Of a stretch of 35,607 bases of DNA, positions 13,801 through 21,220 are shown in pieces (within the stretch, counting starts at the first letter, position 1; every line of letters starts with the position of its first letter). A model generated the notes under the pieces. That model did not search any database. It was not told the DNA's origin and worked only from the letters and a program-made list of their open reading frames with translations. A program made the position numbers and the translations under genes. Source of the DNA: a virus. The DNA lies in IMG/VR virus record IMGVR_UViG_3300042326_002145, positions 1 through 35,607 of that record, one strand, 5' to 3'.

Positions 13801-16800
13801 TACTTATAATGTAAGTGGAATTGGAACAACTACTTTTACAATTTCACTAAAAAATACTCCAGAGAAATTAAACTATTATCAGTCTGAATGTGATATTTTA
13901 AAATATAATACTACATCTAAAACTTCAACTGGAGGAATCAGTAAAATAAATCTCTTATCCGGTGGATATGGATATAAATCTTTACCAGATTTTATAGGTT
14001 CAAATTCTTTAAATGGAAAAGGTGCATTTATTATTCCATATTCAAATACTATTGGAAAAATAACAAAAAGTAGAATTATAAATGAAGGATTTGAATATTC
14101 TTCAGATAAAACACTGAGACCAACAGCAGCAATTCCACAAGTTGCTTATATAGCATCATCAAATACTATTGATACGATTGATGTATTAAGTGGTGGTAAA
14201 AATTATATTTCACCCCCTGATCTAATTTTAATAGATTCCAGTACTGAAGAATCTATTAACTCTGGATTTTTAAAAGCAAAGTTAAATGGATCTTCTATTG
14301 GTTCAGTAGATATTGAAATACCCCCAAAAGGTTTACCAATTAATCCCGTTACAATTAAATCAATTAACAATACAAATGGGATAACAATTGATAAAGTTCA
14401 AAGTTCTTCTTCAGGAATAGTTACTTGTTTTATCACTACTCCTTTACTTGGATTTTCAATACAACCATTCCAACCTGGAGATAGGATATTTGTAGAAGGA
14501 ATAGAAAAAACAAATTCCTCTGGAGATGGATTTAATTCTCCAGATCATGGATATAATTTTTTTGAAGTTAAAAATTACTATGCATTAAATCCAGACAAAG
14601 TAGAATTTGATATATCAGACTTTACAAATAATCCGGGAGTAGCAAAAACTATTCAAGAATCAAATGCTTCAATTGTAAATTATAAAAATTATCCAGAATT
14701 TAAAGTAATTCAAAAATTCTCTCCTTTTTCTATTGGAGAGCAATTATCTTCCGATAATGGATTTGGATTTATTTCTAGAAATTTGAAAGTTGTTGATTGT
14801 CGAGAAAATGTAATTAGAGTAGTAGGTAGTTATTCTCTATCTATTGGGGAAAAAATAAGAGGATTGCAATCAGATAATGTAGCAGTTATAGACTCATTAT
14901 CTTCAACAAATGGAATTTATAATACTAATTCCTTTAATCTTCAAAATTTTGGATGGGAGAATGATACTGGAAAACTTAGTTATGATACTCAAGTAACTCC
15001 AGATAATGATTACTATCAAAATCTTTCATATACGGTAAAAAGCACTAAAACTTGGGAAGAGATATCATCCCCAGTATATGATTTATTACATACTAGTGGA
15101 ACTAAAAATTTTTCAGATACTCAATTTATTGAAAATGCACAATCAGGAATAGGAACTGTTGAATCTATTTTATCGTTAGTTAGTATGTTTGTTGAGGAAA
15201 ATAGAGTAGATACAATTAATAATTTTGATTTAGTTGTTGATGTGGATGTTATTGGAAATAAATCTAAATTTATAAAATTTGAAAAAGTCAGACTTAGTGA
15301 TTATATTCTATGTAAAACAAATAGAGTCTTACAAATTGATGATATTAGTAATGAGTTTTCAAGTTCTAATGACGAAATAGAGAATGTTGCGAATATTTTA
15401 CCATTGAATTCAGAAAGTGGATATAATAGATTTCTTGTTCAAGTTAAAAATATTTTATCTAATGAAATTCAATTTAATGAAATAATCACTTTAAATGATA
15501 ATGAAAATATTTTTACTTTATCCGTTTCGGAAATTGTAAGTAATAGTACTTTAGCAAACATCAGTGGATATGTTACTGAAGATAACAATTTTTATCTAAA
15601 ATTTGACCCATCTGATCCGTACAATTCAAATTACAATATTAAAATATTAAGAGATACCTTTACAAGTAAAACTGCAATAGGATCTACTGAAAATTTAAAT
15701 TGTGTTGATTTAATTGCTCAAAATAAAGTAGTTGCAAGTGGAATAACTACCTCAATCATAAGTTTAGATTCTTCCAAATATTCTTCAATCTACTCCAATA
15801 TTCACATATTAAATACAAATAGTTCTAACATGAACTATGTTCAAATTTATCTAGTTCATGATGGAACTGATACTTATATCAGTGAATATTATTTTGACGA
15901 TGAAAGTTATGAAAGTTATGGATTTATAGGATCTTTTGGAGCATCTTTAAATGGTGGAATTTTATCCTTAAACTATACAAATACAGAAAATGAAAATATT
16001 ATAGTAAGATCAAAAAATATTGGATTTGGATCAACTTCTTTAGGAACAGATTTCTATAGATTTAAGTTACCTGGGCAAATAGATGGTAATGAGAGAACTG
16101 TGGTTTTTGAATCAAACTACAATAATGTATCTTCAGGATCTACAAGTATTTTTGTTTTGGATAAAAATTTATTCAATTCAGTAAAATCTACAGTAAAAAT
16201 TGGTGTAGGACAAACAAGTTCTTTACATCAAATAATGACTGTTTATGATGGATCTGATATCTTCATAACTCAATACCCATTCTTATCTGTAGGAAGTACT
16301 ACAGGAATAGGTTCATTTGGTGCGACCGTAGATTCTACAAATATCATACTGAATTTTTATCCAGATCCTTTAATATCTGAAGAAAAAGAAATAATTTCTT
16401 TTAACGAATGTTTCTATTCTGATTTGGATCTTGTAAACCTTCCCCCAGATTTAGTTTATTCTCCAATCAGACAATCTGTAAGTGCTTCTAAGTTTTATGG
16501 CAAAAATTCACCATTTATTGATAAATTAGATTTTGAATCATATTCAAATGATATTCCAATATTCATGAAAACTTTTGATCCAATAACAACTATTGATATA
16601 TCAACTGGAATATGTACAATTCCTAATCATTTCTTCAATACTGGAGAAAGATTGATTTACAATCCAAAATCTACTTTTATTGGCATAGGTACATCAGCAA
16701 TAGGAATAGGTGCAACAGAAAACTATGTCGGTATAGTTACAACATTATTACCAGAAGTTCTTTATGCAATTAGAATTGATAGTAATACTTTCAGATTAGC

Positions 16801-19570
16801 AACTAAAAAAGAATATGCTGATCAAGGAATTGGAGTATCTTTTACTTCTTTTGGTACTGGAAATGCTCATGAATTGGAGATGTTCAAAAAAAATGAAAAG
16901 TCATTAATTACAATTAATAATCTTGTTCAATATCCAGTTACATATTCCAATGTAACTCATACTTTATCTGGAAATGATGGTCAAATTAGTGCAGCATCTA
17001 CTATATTTTCTCTTAGTGGTATTTCTTCAATAAATCCAAATGATTTATTAAAAGTAGATAATGAATATATGAAAGTAACGAATGTTGGATTGGGAACAAC
17101 AAATGCTGGGCCAATAACTTTCTCAGGAGATGTACCTTTAGTTGAAGTTACTAGAGCATTTTTGGGTTCTAGTTCCGGAATTCATACTGATACTTCTAAT
17201 GTTGATATTCATAGAGGTTCATATAATATTTTTGGAAATAAAATTTATTTTACAGAACCTCCAAGAGGTAATCAATTAGATTTAATCGGACCAGATGAAA
17301 GTAATCTTCCTAGAGAAAGAGCAACTTTTACTGGACGGGTATTCTTGAGACAAGATTATACATCAAATCAAATATATGATGATATTTCAAATCAATTTAC
17401 AGGAATTGGACAAACTTTTATTTTAACATCTCAAGGAATTAATACCGTTGGATTGGGTACAAGTGGTGGAAATGGTATTGTTTTTATTAATAATATTTTC
17501 CAATCACCAACTACTCTGAATAATTCAAATAATAATTATATCATTGAAGAAGATACTGCTGTTGGAATTAGTAGTATATTATTTACCGGAGTATCATCAA
17601 ATTCTGGTTTGTTTATATCAGATTATGATATTAATATGAATCAATTACCTAGAGGTGGTATTATAGTGTCCTTAGGATCTACTCCAGGTTTAGGTTATGC
17701 TCCCCTTGTAGGATCTTCAGTAACTGCAGTTATTGGTGTTGGTGGATCTATTGTATCTGTAGGATTGGGGACAATGGACATTATTGGATCTGGATATAAT
17801 GGAGTGGTATCTGTAGCAGTTACTGAATATGGTCATAGTGGTTCAGTTGCCAATATTATTGCTTCAGTTGGTGCTGGTGGAACACTTTCATTTAATATTA
17901 TAGATGGAGGATCTGGATATAGTGAACCAATGATTAATATATCTTCACCATCATATGAAAATCTTCCTATTATTGGAGTTTCTAGAATTGGAATAGGAAC
18001 AACAACAGACACTGGAACAGGATTATTATTGAATGTTGAAGTTGGAGCAAGTTCTACTACAGGAATAGGATCTACACTATTTGAAGTCACAAACTTCAAA
18101 ATTGTAAGAAATGGATACTCATTTAGGAGAGGTGATGTATTTAAACCGATTGGACTAGTAACTGCTTTAGGTTTGTCGGAACCAATTAGTGAATTTGAAC
18201 TAACAGTTCTTGATACTTTTACTGATTCATTTGCTGCATGGCAATTTGGAGAATTGGATTATATAGATTCAGTTAAAAATTATCAAGATGGAATAAGAAC
18301 TAGATTTCCTTTATATTATAACTCAGATCTTTTAAGTTTTGAAGTTGATTCTGGGGTTAATGATTCTCAGTTAATAGATTTGGCATCAGTTTTATTAATT
18401 TTTATAAATGGAATTCCTCAGGAACCAAATATTTCTTACGAATTTAGTGGCGGAACATCATTTACATTCACTACTGCACCTAAACCAGAAGATAATATTT
18501 CAATATTCTTCTATAGAGGAACTAGGGATCAAGATAGTCTTCTGTTTAATATTACAGAAACTATTAAAGTTGGAGATACTGTTCAGATTTATAGCAATAA
18601 CAAAAATATTAATAATACAATTACACAAAACAAGAGAATTGTATCAAATATATCTGGTTCTGATAAAATTCAGACTGAGACATATACTTATCAAGGTATT
18701 GATAGTGTAAATAAAAAACCATTGTATTGGACAAAGCAAAAAATTGACCTCGAAATCAATGGAGATATTGTATATAAATCTAGAGAATCTATTGAACCAC
18801 AAATTTATCCAACTGCAAGTATTATAAAAAATTTCAATCCTAGTGATGGTGAAATCTTCGTAGATAGTGCTTCTTTATTCAATTATGAGCGACAAACATC
18901 TGATCAATTTGATTGTATTATATTTTCAAATAATAATGTGGGAATTGCTACTACTAATTTTTCTACTCAGTATGAAAAAATAACTGACATCAATATGTCA
19001 GGTCTTAGAGGATTTGATGCATCTATTACAGGAATAGGAACTACATCAGGTATTGGAGCACCATTGGCAATTAAGTTTCAAATTAATATCCCATCAGTAA
19101 ATTCAGTAAATCAATATGGAGATATTTCTGATCTTCAAGTTGGATATCCAATTTATATTTCAAACACTATAGTTGGATCTGGTGTTACTTCCATCAATAC
19201 AAATGATTCAGATGTTCTTGCAATAAGTACATCTCATTTGAATAATATTTACTTTGTTCATGCATTTGACTCGGTAACAGGAATTATAACTTGTAACATT
19301 CATTCTAATACTTCAATTGTTGGAGTTGCAACTACAGGAAGTTTAAATTATCCCGTTGGAAAAATATCATGGGGCAAATTATCTGGTTTTACTAGATCAT
19401 CATCACCAATTTCTATTGCAATAACTGGTGCGGTTTCTAGCATAGGAATAAGCACTGAAGGATATGGTGCTGGATTATCTACCTATCCATTTATTCAGAG
19501 AAGAAATATTGGATTTAATGATAATGGTTCAATTATTAAGGATAATTTACTCAATTCTGCTGATTTCTAA
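7862..19570 (+). CDS. Giant YHYH-domain baseplate/tail protein in the gp7 position (3902 aa)
   Basis: A single uninterrupted 11.7-kb gene. The N-terminus (DSRVKIQQIIDSQIPEFILD, then KAAEFLKQYY, FLKEFYKKIKFTLTPGLEEL, YETKGTPESFRILFNVLFGE) is that of giant cyanophage virion proteins. It occupies the slot of T4 gp7 (1032 aa), so a wedge role is inferred. Repeat modules follow: GF...GCxRG at residues about 72-142, 310-370, 1515-1580 and 3035-3120; HxLxTGDxV at about 590, 825, 945, 1635, 1740, 1800 and 2915; and GxGY/P repeats at many sites. A YHYH domain lies at about 1180-1320 (IIGWAYDGNPIYGPYGY, then DFPNGTYAYF). KSTKTWEEISSPVYDLLHTSG lies near 2390, and two FING-type modules near 3200 and 3510. 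It is largely beta-structured with many GIGT motifs. No signal peptide or membrane segment is seen. Confidence 0.88.
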   Translation: MVNSKFDSRVKIQQIIDSQIPEFILDENPKAAEFLKQYYISQEYQGGPIDIVENLDQYLKLDNLLPEVIVGFTSLTSGISSSSTNIVVNSTKGFPSKYGLLKIDDEIITYTGITTNTFTGCIRGFSGITNYHKNLQYEELVFSESVSEPHNFESKVENLSSLFLKEFYKKIKFTLTPGLEELNFNENLNVGNFIKESKSLYETKGTPESFRILFNVLFGETPKIINLEQFLIKSSDSDYIRRNVAVIKAISGDPTKLTGQTIKKSTDEGTSASVSEVETITRKSKTYYKLNFFVGYDDSYPNITGTFSVTPNTKVIDNVILSSTKTGVVTVDSTIGFAESGSFFYEDYEVFYSRKTINQFLGCYINSNESVNVLKKSLLISNETYYGYENGDLEKKVEFIITGVISDIFVSDNSYNFIEGDEIYPQNLGEIISQGKSNKQIFANSWIYNTSSRYQVDNFSGFTITIKSKIDSVSISVGDTIEILDRNTENVISTAIITGIDLNANQITINQNINLSGNYDIRRILKKANSPIVPIEFGNDKITSDIQNVYNENDAYMYVASNSLPSYQIQKNVFEYTITKLSGKNDDDEYSIIEFNDVISFITGDKVLYYTDENSTIVGLVEGPYFVEVLSDKKSIKLHLSSSTIGSSDFVTFGQFSNGSIVGNHKVILYSQKSKTISPQKLLKKFPLDRKTSDNKIYETIPGSIGMLKNGVEIYNYKTNDKIYYGPLENVDVLSGGNNYDVINPPVLTISTGSAVLYPVITGSVKKIFVDPQEFDIDVNISIQLSGGNGSNSSFKPIFEKYAREIEFDARSILNGGGIDSVDEVIAFKENHNLINGQPLVYNNNNFNSIGIGTFKGSNLDQGKTLVKNAIYYTEVINDKTIRLYQNFSDYSSGINTVGFTTIGNSGTHKFKTEVKNRLVDIQVISEGSGYSNRKIRVSPSGISTFDHTINFKNHGFSDGEVVSYEYQTSNISGLTTSNSYKVLKLNSDNFRICDIGIGGTDNSNFTRKNYVKFSSTGSGYQFFSYPKIILSVDYTSVGLGSTQVRGLINAVPLIRGSIEDVYIYEKGSDYGSLILNNHQRPQITIKNGREAELKPVIINGRITSVQVLYGGFEYYSTPDLLVLGNGVGASLRPVVTNNKISSIIVINSGAGYDENTTSIIAISAGQNAKLQPNIRSLTLNNSYKYGIQNALYRDPASEILVETENNLKYAIVGYTTHIKDAGNASTHSDIIGWAYDGNPIYGPYGYSDPYSSSSVKVLSSGYSKVTVENRPNFPEGYFVEDYAFTNAGDLDEYNGRFGKTKDFPNGTYAYFTTIESNNDGNNIGKFPYFIGNKYRSMNLNENSNLDQSFSFNSSNLIRNTTPYKVKEEYADNDFIVESNEIIEQKTLIESVSYGSVSELKILNSGSDYKVGDQINFESNDSGGGILAKVSEITGKEIEQIETTVDYYNDSVVTWENGNSINVHIYPYHNLSNKDIINISGVSTQVSVLDGSYQIGVTSYFAKLEKEIPAYSLTGIVTDIYLTSIPENISVGSSFKINNELFSILNIYNNYGVIRVSRETSGGIHTQSSSIYFLPDTFTINKLTEYFDSTVNSKVFFNPTKSVGIGTIVGVGTNVNYNIGITSYSEFIPTQSIFIPNHRFKTGQKVIFKKPTGGDSIAVSETPTSLSFNILSGSSEVLYVINKSLDYIGIVTNVGLTTNSSGLFFRNTTWNSGHDSYQYSIESDLNQIKVDISKIKSVVSVSTSHNLQIGDKISLRVNPNLNVGIGTSTSVKIKLDPLIQKIIINPTQFSSSGINTTSDTILLNSHSLNTGDKIIFNTLGSIPSGITTGCYFIYKVDNDNIKLCETYYDSVVNPPETLKLTTQGSGIHEISLINPKINQIKNNNLIFDLSDSSLSGYNFKIYSDKDFKKEFVSIENSNTKVVSGVGTVGVSTNASLTINYKDFVPEKIYYNLEKSGYISTADSEVNNYSEILFTDSLYYGTYNVSGIGTTTFTISLKNTPEKLNYYQSECDILKYNTTSKTSTGGISKINLLSGGYGYKSLPDFIGSNSLNGKGAFIIPYSNTIGKITKSRIINEGFEYSSDKTLRPTAAIPQVAYIASSNTIDTIDVLSGGKNYISPPDLILIDSSTEESINSGFLKAKLNGSSIGSVDIEIPPKGLPINPVTIKSINNTNGITIDKVQSSSSGIVTCFITTPLLGFSIQPFQPGDRIFVEGIEKTNSSGDGFNSPDHGYNFFEVKNYYALNPDKVEFDISDFTNNPGVAKTIQESNASIVNYKNYPEFKVIQKFSPFSIGEQLSSDNGFGFISRNLKVVDCRENVIRVVGSYSLSIGEKIRGLQSDNVAVIDSLSSTNGIYNTNSFNLQNFGWENDTGKLSYDTQVTPDNDYYQNLSYTVKSTKTWEEISSPVYDLLHTSGTKNFSDTQFIENAQSGIGTVESILSLVSMFVEENRVDTINNFDLVVDVDVIGNKSKFIKFEKVRLSDYILCKTNRVLQIDDISNEFSSSNDEIENVANILPLNSESGYNRFLVQVKNILSNEIQFNEIITLNDNENIFTLSVSEIVSNSTLANISGYVTEDNNFYLKFDPSDPYNSNYNIKILRDTFTSKTAIGSTENLNCVDLIAQNKVVASGITTSIISLDSSKYSSIYSNIHILNTNSSNMNYVQIYLVHDGTDTYISEYYFDDESYESYGFIGSFGASLNGGILSLNYTNTENENIIVRSKNIGFGSTSLGTDFYRFKLPGQIDGNERTVVFESNYNNVSSGSTSIFVLDKNLFNSVKSTVKIGVGQTSSLHQIMTVYDGSDIFITQYPFLSVGSTTGIGSFGATVDSTNIILNFYPDPLISEEKEIISFNECFYSDLDLVNLPPDLVYSPIRQSVSASKFYGKNSPFIDKLDFESYSNDIPIFMKTFDPITTIDISTGICTIPNHFFNTGERLIYNPKSTFIGIGTSAIGIGATENYVGIVTTLLPEVLYAIRIDSNTFRLATKKEYADQGIGVSFTSFGTGNAHELEMFKKNEKSLITINNLVQYPVTYSNVTHTLSGNDGQISAASTIFSLSGISSINPNDLLKVDNEYMKVTNVGLGTTNAGPITFSGDVPLVEVTRAFLGSSSGIHTDTSNVDIHRGSYNIFGNKIYFTEPPRGNQLDLIGPDESNLPRERATFTGRVFLRQDYTSNQIYDDISNQFTGIGQTFILTSQGINTVGLGTSGGNGIVFINNIFQSPTTLNNSNNNYIIEEDTAVGISSILFTGVSSNSGLFISDYDINMNQLPRGGIIVSLGSTPGLGYAPLVGSSVTAVIGVGGSIVSVGLGTMDIIGSGYNGVVSVAVTEYGHSGSVANIIASVGAGGTLSFNIIDGGSGYSEPMINISSPSYENLPIIGVSRIGIGTTTDTGTGLLLNVEVGASSTTGIGSTLFEVTNFKIVRNGYSFRRGDVFKPIGLVTALGLSEPISEFELTVLDTFTDSFAAWQFGELDYIDSVKNYQDGIRTRFPLYYNSDLLSFEVDSGVNDSQLIDLASVLLIFINGIPQEPNISYEFSGGTSFTFTTAPKPEDNISIFFYRGTRDQDSLLFNITETIKVGDTVQIYSNNKNINNTITQNKRIVSNISGSDKIQTETYTYQGIDSVNKKPLYWTKQKIDLEINGDIVYKSRESIEPQIYPTASIIKNFNPSDGEIFVDSASLFNYERQTSDQFDCIIFSNNNVGIATTNFSTQYEKITDINMSGLRGFDASITGIGTTSGIGAPLAIKFQINIPSVNSVNQYGDISDLQVGYPIYISNTIVGSGVTSINTNDSDVLAISTSHLNNIYFVHAFDSVTGIITCNIHSNTSIVGVATTGSLNYPVGKISWGKLSGFTRSSSPISIAITGAVSSIGISTEGYGAGLSTYPFIQRRNIGFNDNGSIIKDNLLNSADF

Positions 19571-19585
19571 TCATATGCTTAAACA

Positions 19586-19593
19586 TATAAATA
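19586..19593 (+). promoter_or_regulatory. Late promoter octamer TATAAATA upstream of gp8
   Basis: Exact match to the T4 late promoter sequence, in the 42-nt gap between the giant protein gene and gp8, 20 nt before the gp8 ATG. Best of the four late-promoter candidates. Confidence 0.78.
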
Positions 19594-19612
19594 TAAAAAA
19601 AGAATCATATAA

Positions 19613-21217
19613 ATGTCTGCAATAGTAACAGATCAATTTAGAATATTGAATGCTACCAATTTTATAGATTCGGTAGAAAATCAATCAAATTCCTTTTATG
19701 TTTGGGTTGGATTGGCAAATCCTGGAATATATACTGGATTTGCGCGAGATGCAAATTGGGATGGATCTGAGACTGCAGATCCATTAAATGCTGTTGTCCC
19801 AAATCCAATAGATAATTTAGATTATTTAACTCATTATAGTGATACTATTCTTTTTGGTAAAAAAATTACAGGAACAAATATACGAAGAGTTATTAAAAGA
19901 GTTGATTGGGTAAGAGGAAAGAAATATGACATGTATAGGCATGACTATAGTATTCTTAACAAAAGTCCTATAGCTCAAAGAGCAAGACTTTATGATTCTG
20001 AATATTATGTTATGAACACTGATTATAAAGTTTATATTTGTATACGAAATGGATCAAGTGGGATTAATTCCACGGGAAATCAATCATTATATGAACCAGA
20101 TTTTACTGATCTTGAACCATCAGTTTCTGGACTAGGAAATGATGGATATCTTTGGAAATACTTATTTACAGTCTCTCCTAGTGACATTGTAAAATTTGAT
20201 TCTACAGAATATATTACTTTGCCAAATAATTGGAACAGTTCTACAGATTCTCAAATTGTTTCTGTTAGAGAAAATGGAGATTCTAGTATCAATAATAATC
20301 AAATAAAAACTGTATACATTGATAATCCTGGAAAAAATTATCAGGGAGGTGAAAATAATGTAAAAGAAGTTGATATTTTAGGTGATGGTACTGGAGGAAA
20401 AGTTTCTATAACAGTAAATGCTAATGGAGAAATAATAGAAACAAATGTCACTTCTGGGGGAACAGGATATACCTATGGAATAGTTGATTTGGGAACAATG
20501 CAACCATCTGGAAATATTTCAAATCCTGCAAAATTAATCCCAATAATTCCACCATCTAAAGGGCATGGATATGATTTATATAAAGAACTTGGTGCGGATA
20601 AAATTATGATTTATTCTAGATTTGATGATTCGACAAGAGATTTCCCAATTAATACTAAATTTTGTCAAATTGGAATTCTTAAAAATCCAGAAAAATATGG
20701 ATCTATTGGAACTTTCACAGACTCACAGTTTTCGGGACTTTATGCAATACAGTTTAGTAGTGTAAACCAAATTGCCCCTCAGATTGGAGAAAAAATCATT
20801 CAAAATTCTACAGGGGCATTTGGTTATATTGCTTCATATGACACAGACACTAAAGTTTTAAAATATTTTAAAGATAGATCTTTATATTATGGATCATCAT
20901 ATGATCAAACTGATTATATTGGAATATCTAGTAGTAAAAATGCTAATGTGAATTTTATTAATCCACAAATACCAACATCAGAAGATACCATAGTTGGAAC
21001 CAATAGTGGATTCAATGGAACTCAAATTTCATCTCTAACCGGAATCACCACAACTATTAATGGTTCCGTTATAAATTTGGGTAGTTCTTTCACAAATGGT
21101 CTTGCCAATCCTGAGATAAATAAAAAGACGGGAGATATTATCTACATTGACAATAGACCCCTAGTATCAAGAAATATTAGGCAAAAAGAAGACATTAAAA
21201 TTATTCTGGAATTCTAA
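19613..21217 (+). CDS. 8: Baseplate wedge protein gp8
   Basis: 534 aa against 334 in T4. Conserved gp8 blocks are SNSFYVWVGLANP, PIDNLDYLTHYSDTILFGKK, IKRVDWVRGKKYDMY, YYVMNTDYKVYICI and GYLWKYLFTVSPSD (residues about 25-192). In T4 a gp8 dimer links gp7 and gp6/gp10 in the wedge. The extra length comes from inserts: a GxGY beta repeat at 233-290 (NPGKNYQGG ... TSGGTGYTYG) and a module at 392-428 (GEKIIQNSTGAFGY then SYDTDTKVLK) that also occurs in gp14. The start follows a TATAAATA late promoter. Three bases separate it from the next gene, so the two are probably cotranscribed. Confidence 0.92.
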   Translation: MSAIVTDQFRILNATNFIDSVENQSNSFYVWVGLANPGIYTGFARDANWDGSETADPLNAVVPNPIDNLDYLTHYSDTILFGKKITGTNIRRVIKRVDWVRGKKYDMYRHDYSILNKSPIAQRARLYDSEYYVMNTDYKVYICIRNGSSGINSTGNQSLYEPDFTDLEPSVSGLGNDGYLWKYLFTVSPSDIVKFDSTEYITLPNNWNSSTDSQIVSVRENGDSSINNNQIKTVYIDNPGKNYQGGENNVKEVDILGDGTGGKVSITVNANGEIIETNVTSGGTGYTYGIVDLGTMQPSGNISNPAKLIPIIPPSKGHGYDLYKELGADKIMIYSRFDDSTRDFPINTKFCQIGILKNPEKYGSIGTFTDSQFSGLYAIQFSSVNQIAPQIGEKIIQNSTGAFGYIASYDTDTKVLKYFKDRSLYYGSSYDQTDYIGISSSKNANVNFINPQIPTSEDTIVGTNSGFNGTQISSLTGITTTINGSVINLGSSFTNGLANPEINKKTGDIIYIDNRPLVSRNIRQKEDIKIILEF

Positions 21218-21220
21218 AAA

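Noticed and set aside
18408-18710. Alternative + frame inside the giant gene
   Set aside because: Product is Leu/Ile/Gln-rich as expected from a shifted reading of AT-rich DNA; the main frame is conserved here.
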